The notes under the pieces: generated by a model | What the model was told of the DNA's origin: nothing | Seen by the model: the letters and a program-made list of their open reading frames with translations, nothing else | The model's database searches: none | Position numbers and translations under genes: made by a program | Shown here: piece after piece, positions 17,829-26,806 of the stretch | Position numbering within the stretch: position 1 is the stretch's first letter | Layout: every line of letters begins with the position of its first letter | DNA from: Thalassomonas haliotis | Lineage (GTDB): Bacteria; Pseudomonadota; Gammaproteobacteria; Enterobacterales; Alteromonadaceae | Direction of reading: 5' to 3' | Assembly (NCBI RefSeq): GCF_028657945.1 | Contig: NZ_CP059693.1 | Span: 2,356,001 to 2,420,000 of the forward strand | DNA: 64,000 nucleotides

Positions 17829-19226
17829 CTATGGTTCATGCTCCTCGAATTCTTCGTCCGTGAAGTCTTCTTCGAACTCTTCTTCTCCGAATTCTTCCTC
17901 AGGCGCTTCTTCTTCGAACTCCTCTTCTTCGAATTCTTCCTCAGGCTCCTCTTCTTCGAATTCCTCTTCTTCGAATTCCTCTTCTTCGAATTCTTCCTCA
18001 GGCGCTTCTTCTTCGAATTCCTCTTCTTCGAATTCTTCCTCAGGCTCCTCTTCTTCGAATTCCTCTTCTTCGAATTCTTCCTCAGGCGCTTCTTCTTCGA
18101 ATTCCTCTTCTTCGAATTCTTCCTCAGGCGCTTCTTCTTCGAACTCCTCTTCCTCGAATTCTTCCTCAGGCGCTTCTTCTTCGAACTCCTCTTCCTCGAA
18201 TTCTTCCTCAGGCGCTTCTTCTTCGAACTCCTCTTCCTCGAATTCTTCCTCAGGCTCCTCTTCTTCTAAGTCGTCTTCTTCGAATTCCTCTTCTTCAAAG
18301 TCGTCTTCTTCAAAATCGTCTTCTTCGAATTCCTCTTCTTCTAAGTCACCTTCTTCGAATTCCTCTTCTTCGAATTCCTCTTCTTCTAAGTCACCTTCTT
18401 CAAAATCGCCTTCTTCAAAGTCACCTTCTTCAAAGTCACCTTCTTCAAAATCGCCTTCTTCAAAATCGTCTTCTTCGAATTCCTCTTCTTCTAAGTCACC
18501 TTCTTCTAAGTCACCTTCTTCAAAGTCACCTTCTTCAAAGTCGCCTTCTTCAAAATCGCCTTCTTCAAAGTCACCTTCTTCAAAATCGCCTTCTTCAAAG
18601 TCGCCTTCTTCAAAATCGCCTTCTTCAAAATCGCCTTCTTCAAAATCGCCTTCTTCAAAATCGCCTTCTTCAAAGTCGCCTTCTTCAAAGTCGCCTTCTT
18701 CATTTTCGTAGAACTCTTCTTCTTCAAGTTCTTCGTTAGATAAATCCTCCTCAAGCTCTTCTTCTAAGAATTCATCTTCTTCGAACTCTGCTTCTAGGAA
18801 TTCATCTTCTTCGGGTTCTTCCTCCAACTCTTCCTCCAAGGATTCATTTTCTTCGTGTTCCTCTTCGAGTTCTTCCTCTAATTTCTCGTCAGAGTCATCA
18901 CCTTCGTCCGAACTGCTCTCAAGAAAAATGATCTCATTAAGGTAATCAGTTTCTAAGCTGAGTTCCTCCTCTTCATTGCCCGGCTCTTCGTCAGGCTCTT
19001 CGCTATACTCTTTGTTAGACAAGTCATCCGGCTCGTCATCTATCGGGTAAGTGATTCCCGTTGAGGAATCACCGGATTCTATGGCAATGAGTTCATTAAG
19101 CAGCTCCAGTTCACTGAGCATGTCCCGCTCGTTAGCCATAGCGACGTTATAGCTAAAAAGAGCAGTAAACAAACAGGCAATAGCTGTTTTGTTATACTTA
19201 TGTTCGACTTTTGTCGAAGCTCTCAT
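17829..19226 (-). CDS. Exported, extremely Glu-rich low-complexity repeat protein between kinase and regulator
   Basis: 465 aa. A Sec signal peptide (about 1–31, hydrophobic core then AMA before NERD) predicts export. After a mixed acidic region (32–180), the central part is a run of pentapeptides of the form EE-xx-F/L (about a dozen EEGDF copies, then EEGDL, EEEEF and EEDDF variants). The C-terminal part is a 14-residue repeat built on EEEEFEEEAPEEEF. There are almost no basic residues after the signal peptide. Its ATG overlaps the kinase stop (ATGA), so the two are translationally coupled. Register GDFEE matches the pentapeptide-repeat consensus (small, D/N, L/F, x, x), so a quadrilateral beta-helix bearing carboxylate ladders is conceivable. 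Binding of divalent cations or cationic peptides is inferred. I do not recognise a family. Confidence 0.85.
   Translation of the reverse strand: MRASTKVEHKYNKTAIACLFTALFSYNVAMANERDMLSELELLNELIAIESGDSSTGITYPIDDEPDDLSNKEYSEEPDEEPGNEEEELSLETDYLNEIIFLESSSDEGDDSDEKLEEELEEEHEENESLEEELEEEPEEDEFLEAEFEEDEFLEEELEEDLSNEELEEEEFYENEEGDFEEGDFEEGDFEEGDFEEGDFEEGDFEEGDFEEGDFEEGDFEEGDFEEGDFEEGDFEEGDLEEGDLEEEEFEEDDFEEGDFEEGDFEEGDFEEGDFEEGDLEEEEFEEEEFEEGDLEEEEFEEDDFEEDDFEEEEFEEDDLEEEEPEEEFEEEEFEEEAPEEEFEEEEFEEEAPEEEFEEEEFEEEAPEEEFEEEEFEEEAPEEEFEEEEFEEEEPEEEFEEEEFEEEAPEEEFEEEEFEEEEFEEEEPEEEFEEEEFEEEAPEEEFGEEEFEEDFTDEEFEEHEP
17880..18290 (-). repeat. 42-bp tandem repeat array coding 14-residue acidic unit
   Basis: Nearly identical 42-bp copies (14 codons, alternating AP and EP variants) within the 3' half of the acidic gene. 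Phase is preserved, so copy-number change would keep the frame. Confidence 0.85.
18400..18705 (-). repeat. 15-bp tandem repeat array coding EEGDF
   Basis: Many almost perfect 15-bp units on the - strand. They differ mainly at wobble positions (tca/tcg, aag/aaa), indicating recent expansion plus drift. Confidence 0.85.
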
Positions 19227-20896
19227 TCCGGCTTCTCCACCGAGCCTGGAGCTAAAGCACTTTTTGCCAGGTCATTTTCCGATAAGGTTTTCTTTGCTTC
19301 TGTCCCTAAAGAGGAAGATGCCGGATCTCTGGCAGGCAAGTGCTCGGCACATAAACAATGGAATTTAAAGTTGGCACCTCCTAAAGAACTGGCCTCAACC
19401 CAGACTTTTGCCTGGTTCAACAGGGCAATACGCGACACTATCGCCAGGCCTAAGCCGTAACCCTTGATCTTCTTATTGCGGCTGCTGTCGAGTCGGGTAA
19501 AAGGTTCAAAAATTCGTTCCCTGTCTGCCTGGGGAACACCGGCGCCATCATCTTCGACGCTGATGCAAAATCCCTGCTTGGTTTGCTCCAGCATAACATC
19601 AACACGACTATTGGCATGTTTACCGGCATTGCTGATCAGGTTCTGTAATAACCGGTCAACATCATCGACATGACAATAACCGGTAATATTATCTTGTTTT
19701 TTAAGGGTAAAGTTGATGTGGGAGTAGGGGAGTTTCGCCAAATCCAATACTGAGGTCAGCAGTTCATCAATATTGACCAGGCTGCGCTTATAGTCTGCCG
19801 GATCAATATCAAGTTTATACAGGCACAGCATCTCATCAATCAGGGTTTCAAGCTGGTCGATATCCCGGCTGATGCCGATAACTTTTTCATCCAGCTGTGA
19901 TTTTACCGCTTCGCTGTTATCGGCTTGCTCTACCTCGTCACAGGCATCGGATAAAATCTGCAACCGAAAGCGGATCCTGGCTATCGGTGTGCGTAACTCG
20001 TGAGAAACCGCCTGGGTAATTTCTTTCTGATGCTGCAGCAACTGCTCAATTCTGCTGGCCATTTCATTCACTTTAATGCCCAGCTGGGTGATGACATCGT
20101 TGCCTTTGATCGGCACCCGGTTTTTGATCTTTTTCGGACCAAACTCACCTACAATACGGTTCACTACATTAAGGCGGTATTCCAGGCGGTACACCAGGAA
20201 GTAGACCACCAGGGAAGTGATCAGCAGGCAGATGGAGATCAGGATCACCAGTAACTTTGTGGTCAGCGGCTCGAACTTATTGATCACGCCAACATGCAGA
20301 ATTTTATTTTGCTTGGTTTTTACATACACAGAATAACCGACATCCTGACTCAGTGAACTCACCACCACTTCCCCTTTATTGAGGCGAATTTTCTGCTGGG
20401 AATCCAGGTTAAGCTTATGCTTATTGATAAAGGTGACGGGGAACGAAAACAGCTTTTGTAATTTTTGTAATTCCTGCTCCTGATCACTGTCTTTTACCCG
20501 GGCTAATTCGTTGAGGATCAACAGGGCAATGGCGCGTAATTGCTGCTCGCCGATGTGATCTAAGGCAATGGAGATTTCCTGGTTTAAATGGGTCATGGCA
20601 ATATTGAGTTTGCCTTCACCGGCTATGGTTAACCGCCAGGGATCTTTTACCACTTTGTTTAAGGTGGTAATGGACGGATTAAGGCCGGTCATTTTCCCGA
20701 CCAGGGATAACCAGCGCTCTTTGTTCTTGTCTTGCTGTCTGTTATAACCTTCTGATATCAGTACCAGGCTGCCTTGCAGCACCGACTGGCTATAAGAGGA
20801 TAAGCGGCTTTGCAAATTCACCTGGTAGGTGGCGTAAACCCCCGCAATAGACACCAGGATGGCGAGAAAAATACCGCTATAAATACGAACAAACAT
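19223..20896 (-). CDS. Sensor histidine kinase (RstB/EnvZ-like)
   Basis: 557 aa inner-membrane kinase. TM1 is at about 5–24, a periplasmic sensor region of about 185 residues follows, and TM2 is at about 212–235. A HAMP linker leads to HisKA with phosphoacceptor His299 (AVSHELRTPIARI). The HATPase domain has N box LLQNLISNAGKHA, G1 EDDGAGVP and G2 KGYGLGLAIV. All catalytic boxes are intact. The architecture is RstB-like. A C-terminal extension of about 40 residues (Ala/Ser/Glu-rich) follows the ATPase domain. It is the first gene of a - strand unit (kinase, acidic repeat protein, response regulator) and diverges from the TG/ATP-grasp operon with about 290 bp between. Confidence 0.94.
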   Translation of the reverse strand: MFVRIYSGIFLAILVSIAGVYATYQVNLQSRLSSYSQSVLQGSLVLISEGYNRQQDKNKERWLSLVGKMTGLNPSITTLNKVVKDPWRLTIAGEGKLNIAMTHLNQEISIALDHIGEQQLRAIALLILNELARVKDSDQEQELQKLQKLFSFPVTFINKHKLNLDSQQKIRLNKGEVVVSSLSQDVGYSVYVKTKQNKILHVGVINKFEPLTTKLLVILISICLLITSLVVYFLVYRLEYRLNVVNRIVGEFGPKKIKNRVPIKGNDVITQLGIKVNEMASRIEQLLQHQKEITQAVSHELRTPIARIRFRLQILSDACDEVEQADNSEAVKSQLDEKVIGISRDIDQLETLIDEMLCLYKLDIDPADYKRSLVNIDELLTSVLDLAKLPYSHINFTLKKQDNITGYCHVDDVDRLLQNLISNAGKHANSRVDVMLEQTKQGFCISVEDDGAGVPQADRERIFEPFTRLDSSRNKKIKGYGLGLAIVSRIALLNQAKVWVEASSLGGANFKFHCLCAEHLPARDPASSSLGTEAKKTLSENDLAKSALAPGSVEKPE

Positions 20897-21186
20897 AAAT
20901 CCGGATCACCTTCAAAAAACGAAATTAACAAGCTGGTCCAAAATCCATGGAATAGCTGTTGGTAGGATACCTGAACTACTGTATCTTAATCGCCTTTTTT
21001 CTGCAAAAAGCCAGGGGGCAAAGTAGCGCTATCTCCTTTATTCTTCCCCACTTGAAGGGGAAAAAAGCAGTATTTGCCAACAAGTCCCTACATAGCCGAA
21101 CAAAACCATAACAATAGTCTCACTGAGTAAGGGGGTTATTTTACCGATAATAAAGTCTGTGTTTTTTACTTGGCAGACCCTTTGAA
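20897..21186. other. Divergent intergenic region between the two-component unit and the TG/ATP-grasp operon
   Basis: About 290 bp carrying both promoters. No palindrome or direct repeat strong enough to name as the regulator's box could be picked out by eye. There is no coding potential. Confidence 0.4.
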
Positions 21187-23628
21187 ATGAGCATGAGAAT
21201 GCAGACCCGCACGGGCAAGATTTTAACAGCAGAAAAACTCCTTATTTTGAGTGCCGTTATCTGTTTTTGTCTTTTGTATTACCAGGGAGATAAGCGTACC
21301 GGTTGGATAACGCCTACTACCTTGTACAGTTATGATCTGTCCATGGCGTTTAAATCCACAGTACAAGGGGTGAAGGTTTCTACCTATTTACCGCAAACCA
21401 GCGCCCGGCAGCAAGTGATCAGTGAGTCTGTCGATGCTCCCCATATGGATCTTTCCCGTACCTACTCCATTGCCGGGCAACTGGGGGTATGGCAGGGAGA
21501 GGGGCAGGCGGACAGCATTCATTATCAGGCGAAAATAAAAACCACGCCGGTTAAATACAATTTATTGCCCGATAGTGAAATTGAACCTAACCAGGATGAA
21601 AGTTATAGCGATTATTTGCAGGAAACCGCGGCAATTGCGGTAAATCATCCCGAGATAGATGCCCTGTGGCAGGAGATCAAACCGAAAAATGCCAACAATC
21701 TGCAGCAATCCTTGCAGGCGATTTATGATTATACCTCCGGGCTGGAGACGCTGCCCTTTAAAGGCACTACCAGTTCGTTAACCGCGCTAAGGCTTGGCGC
21801 CGCCAGTTGTAACGGTAAAAGCCGGTTATTTGTTTCCCTGGTGCGCAGTTTAGACATACCCGCCCGTCTGGTGGGAGGTGTGGTACTTAATGAAGTTAAA
21901 AAGCGCACTTCCCATCAATGGGTTGAAGTATTTGTTCAGGGTTATTGGCTCCCCTTTGATCCCACCAATGGCTATTTTGCCGAGCTGCCCGGCCATTACC
22001 TGGAGTTATACCGGGGAGATCAGTCGCTGTTTAAGCATACCGCCAATATCCAATTTGATTATCAATTTTCAAGTGCTGAAAACCGGGTTGCCCCGGGGTT
22101 ATATTTCAACAGTTATCAGCAGGCGGGCGATACCATCAACCTGGCAAAATTGTTCAAACCGTTTCATGTAAGCGAGCAAACCATAGCGATCTTTTTGTTA
22201 TTTCCGCTGTGCGCTTTGCTCACGACTTTCTTCAGGAACCTGGTGGGCCTGCAAACCTTTGGTGTTTTTGTGCCTATGCTGGTGGCGATCACTTGTACCT
22301 ATAGTGGTTTACTGAGCGGCTTGCTTGGTGTGTTGCTGGTAGTGTTAGTGGCATTTAGCACCTTGATTGTGCTGGAAAAAGCCAGGCTCTTGGTGATCCC
22401 CCGCCTGGCGGCCACTATGACGGTAATTACCATTTTTGTGTTGCTGGTGTTTTACTTTCTCCCCGGCAGGCATGCCATGAATACCGGTGCTTTTGCCCTT
22501 TTTCCCGTGGTGATCATCAGTTTTATCGCCGAAAAACTTACCCAGCTCAGCAGTGAGCGCGACTGGCAGGGATTACTGTCCCGCTCTGCAGGTACTTTGG
22601 TGGTGGTCACTGTGTGTTACGCGTTTTTGCAATCTATTTACCTGCAAAGTATTTTTACCCTTTATCCCGAAGCCCTGCTGATTGTCCTGGCGCTGCAAAT
22701 CGGTATTGGCCGCTGGAACGGTATCCGTTTAAGTGAGTTGATCCGTTTTAATCGTTTGTTGAAAAAAGACGAAGCCGTGATCGGCATTAACGAACGTAAC
22801 CGGGAAATTGTTTACCGTTTGAATAACGCCAAAGACCTGCTGTTGGCGGCAGATAAGTTAAAAACCAAGCAACTGCTGGCAAAACACAACATAGCCGTTC
22901 CCGGCACCGTGTTCTCCTGCCGGTCTCACAGCCAGGTTGGGCAGCTTGATGCGATACTGGCCCAGCATCATGAATTTGTGATCAAGCCTAATTGCGGCAG
23001 CCAGGGCAACGGTATCGTAGTGATCACCGCCCGGGAAGGAGATAGCTATACTTCTGCCGGCGGCAAATGCTGGACCGTACAGATGCTTAAAGATCATGTC
23101 AGCGACATTATCAGCGGCAGCTTTTCCCAGCATGGCGAGCAGGACATTGCCTACATCGAACCCCTGATCAAGCAAGACAGTCAGCTGCAAACCTTGGCTT
23201 CTGGAGGGCTGGCGGATATTCGCGTGATAGTGGCCAACAAGGTTGTTATTGCCGCCATGTTGCGTTTGCCAACGGCAAAATCCCAGGGCAAGGCCAATTT
23301 ACATCAGGGAGCCATAGGCGCCAGTGTCTGCCTGGAAACCGGTAAATTAACCCATGCCAGTTTGCAGGGAAAAACCCTGAGCCATCACCCGGATACCGGG
23401 GTTAAGCTCGCCGGGTTTGCTTTGCCTTACTGGCCAGAAATTTTGGATATGAGCCGGGCATGTGCCCATGCCATGCCGCTTGGTTATTTGGGGGTGGATA
23501 TCTGTATTGACCAGCGGCAAGGGCCGCAGGTATTGGAAGTTAATGGCCGCCCAGGATTAGAAATTCAGAATGTGCAGCAAAAAAGCTTAACCCGTGAACA
23601 CTTTTACCCTTTGGTGGAACCCGTATGA
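21187..23628 (+). CDS. Fusion of transglutaminase-like/7TM membrane protein and RimK-like ATP-grasp ligase
   Basis: 813 aa. TM1 is at about 15–33. An extracytoplasmic region then leads to a transglutaminase-like core (about 175–275) in which Cys208 (ASCNGKSRLF), His243 (TSHQWVEVF) and Asp258 (PFDPTNG) occupy the papain-like triad positions. Several TM helices follow (about 332–510, the 7TM_transglut region). The cytoplasmic C-terminus (about 525–813) is an ATP-grasp fold with a FVIKPNCGSQGNGI nucleotide loop and an LEVNGRPGLEIQN metal site (Glu784, Asn786). In other gammaproteobacteria these are usually two genes (7TM_transglut and ATPgrasp_ST, 'alpha-L-glutamate ligase-like'). Here they are one polypeptide. 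The exact substrate is unknown; carboxylate–amine ligation is the family chemistry. The stop overlaps the next ATG. Confidence 0.88.
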   Translation: MSMRMQTRTGKILTAEKLLILSAVICFCLLYYQGDKRTGWITPTTLYSYDLSMAFKSTVQGVKVSTYLPQTSARQQVISESVDAPHMDLSRTYSIAGQLGVWQGEGQADSIHYQAKIKTTPVKYNLLPDSEIEPNQDESYSDYLQETAAIAVNHPEIDALWQEIKPKNANNLQQSLQAIYDYTSGLETLPFKGTTSSLTALRLGAASCNGKSRLFVSLVRSLDIPARLVGGVVLNEVKKRTSHQWVEVFVQGYWLPFDPTNGYFAELPGHYLELYRGDQSLFKHTANIQFDYQFSSAENRVAPGLYFNSYQQAGDTINLAKLFKPFHVSEQTIAIFLLFPLCALLTTFFRNLVGLQTFGVFVPMLVAITCTYSGLLSGLLGVLLVVLVAFSTLIVLEKARLLVIPRLAATMTVITIFVLLVFYFLPGRHAMNTGAFALFPVVIISFIAEKLTQLSSERDWQGLLSRSAGTLVVVTVCYAFLQSIYLQSIFTLYPEALLIVLALQIGIGRWNGIRLSELIRFNRLLKKDEAVIGINERNREIVYRLNNAKDLLLAADKLKTKQLLAKHNIAVPGTVFSCRSHSQVGQLDAILAQHHEFVIKPNCGSQGNGIVVITAREGDSYTSAGGKCWTVQMLKDHVSDIISGSFSQHGEQDIAYIEPLIKQDSQLQTLASGGLADIRVIVANKVVIAAMLRLPTAKSQGKANLHQGAIGASVCLETGKLTHASLQGKTLSHHPDTGVKLAGFALPYWPEILDMSRACAHAMPLGYLGVDICIDQRQGPQVLEVNGRPGLEIQNVQQKSLTREHFYPLVEPV

Positions 23629-25565
23629 AAAATGCCATTTTACCCAGTGTGATCTTTCTGGCCGCCGCCAGCGTGCTTTTTTACCTGGAATACCAGTCAC
23701 AGCATAGCGCTGAAGTTGTGCAAGTTGTTGCGGTGGCGGCGATAGAAAAGGAAAACTTTGAGTTGGTCGGCAGCAATGAGCCTGTGTCTTTGTTGCTTCA
23801 AGAGGCAAAAGGGCAGGTTTCTTCGACTGATAAGGATAGGGCGGAAAAAGCGCAGCAGTTTCTCTGGTTAAAGGGCATAAGTTCGCCGGCCGAACTTTAT
23901 GCCAGCAATCAGTGGCAAGCATTGACGCAAACAAAACAGCAGCTGGCCCGCCTGATATTGGCCAAAGAGGCGATAACCAATAAAAATCCGGTATTGGCGC
24001 TTGAAATGCTGGCTAAGATGCCGACAAAACAATTACATGCCATTAGCGCCGGCTTTTATCTGGCGCTGGCCTATGCCCGTACCGGAGATAAAGCGCAGGC
24101 GATCGCCAGCTATCAAAGTGTGCTGGAGCATGACCCCTCACATCAGGGAGCGGCAATTAATCTAGGTTTGCTGTTTAAAGAAAAGCAGGATTATGCACAG
24201 GCCATTCCCGTATTGGAGCATGCGGTTAACATCAGCCGCGGCACTAAACTGGCAAAAGCCCATGCGATACTGGCGGCGTGTCTTTATCAGCAACAGCAGT
24301 ACCAAAGGGCTTTGGGCCATTACCGAACTTCGATTGAGTACCGTCCCGATCACCCGGGTACCTGGCTGGGGCTGGCAAAAACTCAGGAAAAGCTGCATCT
24401 GCCCTATCAGCAAGTGTTTACCACATTTACAAGAACGGCAAAATTAAATGCCAAACACTATAAGCCGTGGACTGAGTTGGGTCGGTTTCAGCTGGAAAAC
24501 CTCGATTTTTCCGGTGCTGTGCTCTCCCTGAATAAAGCGCTGGAGTTGTCGCCTTTTAACCTTAGCGCCACCCGGGCGCTGGCATGGGCGACTTTTGAAG
24601 CAGGACAAGAGAAAAAAGCGGCGCAATTGTGGCGCTACCTGGCCAAGAATGAAAAAGTAAAAGCCCGGCGTAAACTGGCCCGGCATATGTTAGTCCTGTT
24701 AACCGAAGATCATGAGGCAAGTGCGGTGATCCTGACAGATCTTGAGCAAACCTTGCTTGGCAAGTCACTCAAGAACAGCTTACGGTCCCAGTATGCTTAT
24801 GCCTGGTATTTAGCTCAGCTGATAACAACAGAGCCGAAGCAGGCGATGCCACAACGGACAAGGCTTTTAGGGGAAGAGGGCAAGCAGGAGGGCGCAAAAA
24901 ATACCGACCGCTTCCGTTTTCGCCAGCTTTACCGCTTGGCGCTGCAACAGGAAAAGCGCCAGGAGTTTCAGCAGGCGTTAGCGACTTTAGCCCGGCTGCA
25001 AAAAAGCAACTTGTATGCTTACCCGTTATTGAAAAAGCTCAGCCGCTTGCATTATGGCTTAGGGCAGTTATCACAGGCCAACCAATATGCCGAGCAGGCA
25101 CTGGCATATACGCCCAATGACAGGACGCTATTGCTGCATAAAATAACACTTGATATCGAGCGCGGACATTTTAAACCGGCGCAAAAAAGGCTGAATAAGT
25201 TAGCCCTTTCGGGGGATGGGGAGAGTGACCTTATAGCCTTGTATGCTAAACTAGCCTGGCAACAAAGGGATTGGGAGAATGCCTTAACCTATTATCGGCA
25301 GTTACTAAGGCTAGAGCTGGATAATGAAGCGGCTCATTATCACCTGGCACAAATTTTTCTGGAAAAAGGGGAATCGCCAAAAGCTATCGAACATTTAACG
25401 ACTTTACTGTCGATAAATTCCGGCGCCATAGATGCCCGGTTATTACTGGCACAAATTTATTGTCAGCAAGATGATTTAACAACATGTCACCGGGAAGCCG
25501 CTAAGGTACTGAAACTGGTGCCGACAAACGAACAAGCCCAAAACCTGGTTAACCATTTAATTTAA
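23625..25565 (+). CDS. Membrane-anchored tetratricopeptide-repeat protein
   Basis: 646 aa. An N-terminal signal anchor (about 5–22) is followed by a periplasmic helical solenoid. Many TPR motifs are visible (for example ALAYARTGDKAQAIASYQSV, the HPGTWLGLAKTQEKL region, and a C-terminal block ending KLVPTNEQAQN). It begins within the stop codon of the preceding ATP-grasp fusion (ATGA), so translation is coupled. The barrel gene starts 10 bp after it. A periplasmic scaffold between the inner-membrane enzyme and the outer-membrane barrel is a reasonable inference. Confidence 0.86.
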   Translation: MKNAILPSVIFLAAASVLFYLEYQSQHSAEVVQVVAVAAIEKENFELVGSNEPVSLLLQEAKGQVSSTDKDRAEKAQQFLWLKGISSPAELYASNQWQALTQTKQQLARLILAKEAITNKNPVLALEMLAKMPTKQLHAISAGFYLALAYARTGDKAQAIASYQSVLEHDPSHQGAAINLGLLFKEKQDYAQAIPVLEHAVNISRGTKLAKAHAILAACLYQQQQYQRALGHYRTSIEYRPDHPGTWLGLAKTQEKLHLPYQQVFTTFTRTAKLNAKHYKPWTELGRFQLENLDFSGAVLSLNKALELSPFNLSATRALAWATFEAGQEKKAAQLWRYLAKNEKVKARRKLARHMLVLLTEDHEASAVILTDLEQTLLGKSLKNSLRSQYAYAWYLAQLITTEPKQAMPQRTRLLGEEGKQEGAKNTDRFRFRQLYRLALQQEKRQEFQQALATLARLQKSNLYAYPLLKKLSRLHYGLGQLSQANQYAEQALAYTPNDRTLLLHKITLDIERGHFKPAQKRLNKLALSGDGESDLIALYAKLAWQQRDWENALTYYRQLLRLELDNEAAHYHLAQIFLEKGESPKAIEHLTTLLSINSGAIDARLLLAQIYCQQDDLTTCHREAAKVLKLVPTNEQAQNLVNHLI

Positions 25566-25575
25566 AAGGGAAGAT

Positions 25576-26712
25576 ATGAAACAAACTAACTTTATCAGTA
25601 CGCTGGTGGTGGTTGCGCAAAGTTTAGTGATACCTGTTGCCTATTCCAGTGTCGAACTCACCCTGGGGGGCGGTAGCGATAACAATGCCTTCAGGCTCGC
25701 CGATAAATTCGATCCCCGGTCGGGACAATTTTATAAAACGACTTTTTCCTACAGGGATAAATTTGATAATGGTCTTTATGTCAATCTTAAAGCGACCAAG
25801 ACCGGCTTTGAATCGAAAATGGAAAATGCCGAAAGCGATAAACAGGATCTTAAACTGGGTTTCCGTCACACTTTTGATAACAGCAACAAGTTTAATTTTG
25901 CCGTTTCCGGCAGCAATTACGATAAAACCTATATCAGCCGGACAACCGGCAAGGTCGGGACATCCGGCGGTAAAGAAATTGCAGACAGGTATGATAACCG
26001 CTGGTGGCGTCTGCAATCTGACTATAGTTTTAACCTCAACGAGAAACATAGCCTTAACCTGTTTGCCGAGTTGCTTAGCAAGGATTATGAAGAGGTTGAC
26101 GGTTCAGACTCATTATCTAACCTGGACTACAAGCAGCTGGGTACCGGTTTACGCTGGTTTTATAAACCCGCGAAAAACTGGCGTCTGGAAACCTCTTTTC
26201 GCTACCGGGAGCGTGAATATGATGATAAAAGAGCCCGGGATAACGAGGGCAGGAGCATAGAAAACTCCGAGCTGAGTTACGATTATTACCGCGCCCTGGT
26301 TTCAGGCATCTGGAGTATCAATAAACATCACCGCCTGGTGTTAAGGGCCTACCGGGAAGACCTGGAAGATAACTACAGCGGTTATTACGACCGTGAAACC
26401 GTGAATATCTCCCTGAACTGGCGCTATCGCTGGGATAAAAACAATACCTTGAATACCCGGTTGCAGTACATAGATTACCGCAATGCCAATGACCTGGCCC
26501 AGGATGAAAGTGAGCAGGATGAAGATGAAAATAACTCGGTCGATAACCAGGGCACGGTATTCTCCATCAATTACCAGCGCTTGTTATGGAAAAACAAGGA
26601 CTATAAAGTGAACGGCTATGTCAAAACCAGCTGGTATAACTATGATGCGCCAAGGGATATCTACCAGTATCAGCGCAGCATTGTCGAACTGGGGGCGAGT
26701 GTGAAGTTTTAA
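25576..26712 (+). CDS. Outer-membrane beta-barrel protein
   Basis: 378 aa. A signal peptide is at about 1–24 (VVVAQSLVIPVAYS). The rest consists of alternating amphipathic strands (YVNLKATKTGF, WWRLQSDYSFNL, NWRLETSFRYRER and similar) separated by Asp/Asn-rich turns. It ends in an aromatic/hydrophobic C-terminal strand (GASVKF) with terminal Phe, the BAM recognition signal. It resembles DUF560/surface-porin-like barrels but I cannot name a family. It is the third and last gene of the operon and is followed by a strong terminator. Confidence 0.8.
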   Translation: MKQTNFISTLVVVAQSLVIPVAYSSVELTLGGGSDNNAFRLADKFDPRSGQFYKTTFSYRDKFDNGLYVNLKATKTGFESKMENAESDKQDLKLGFRHTFDNSNKFNFAVSGSNYDKTYISRTTGKVGTSGGKEIADRYDNRWWRLQSDYSFNLNEKHSLNLFAELLSKDYEEVDGSDSLSNLDYKQLGTGLRWFYKPAKNWRLETSFRYREREYDDKRARDNEGRSIENSELSYDYYRALVSGIWSINKHHRLVLRAYREDLEDNYSGYYDRETVNISLNWRYRWDKNNTLNTRLQYIDYRNANDLAQDESEQDEDENNSVDNQGTVFSINYQRLLWKNKDYKVNGYVKTSWYNYDAPRDIYQYQRSIVELGASVKF

Positions 26713-26752
26713 CCGGCATTTTTTCGTGAGCGGTTAACGGCCCGGGACCATT

Positions 26753-26806
26753 GAAAATGGCTTTGCGCAGGAGGTAATTTGTCCTGCGCCAAGGCCATTT
26801 TTGTTT
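26753..26806 (+). terminator. Rho-independent terminator of the TG/ATP-grasp–TPR–barrel operon
   Basis: Long stem (AAAATGGC and TGCGCAGGA with TCCTGCGCCA and GGCCATTTT) followed by T-rich sequence. Confidence 0.85.

Noticed and set aside
17817-18711. Large + strand ORFs of Ser- or Phe/Leu-rich composition over the acidic gene
   Set aside because: They are antisense readings of the Glu-coding repeats; no ribosome-binding site or signal, and the - strand ORF has a signal peptide and translational coupling.
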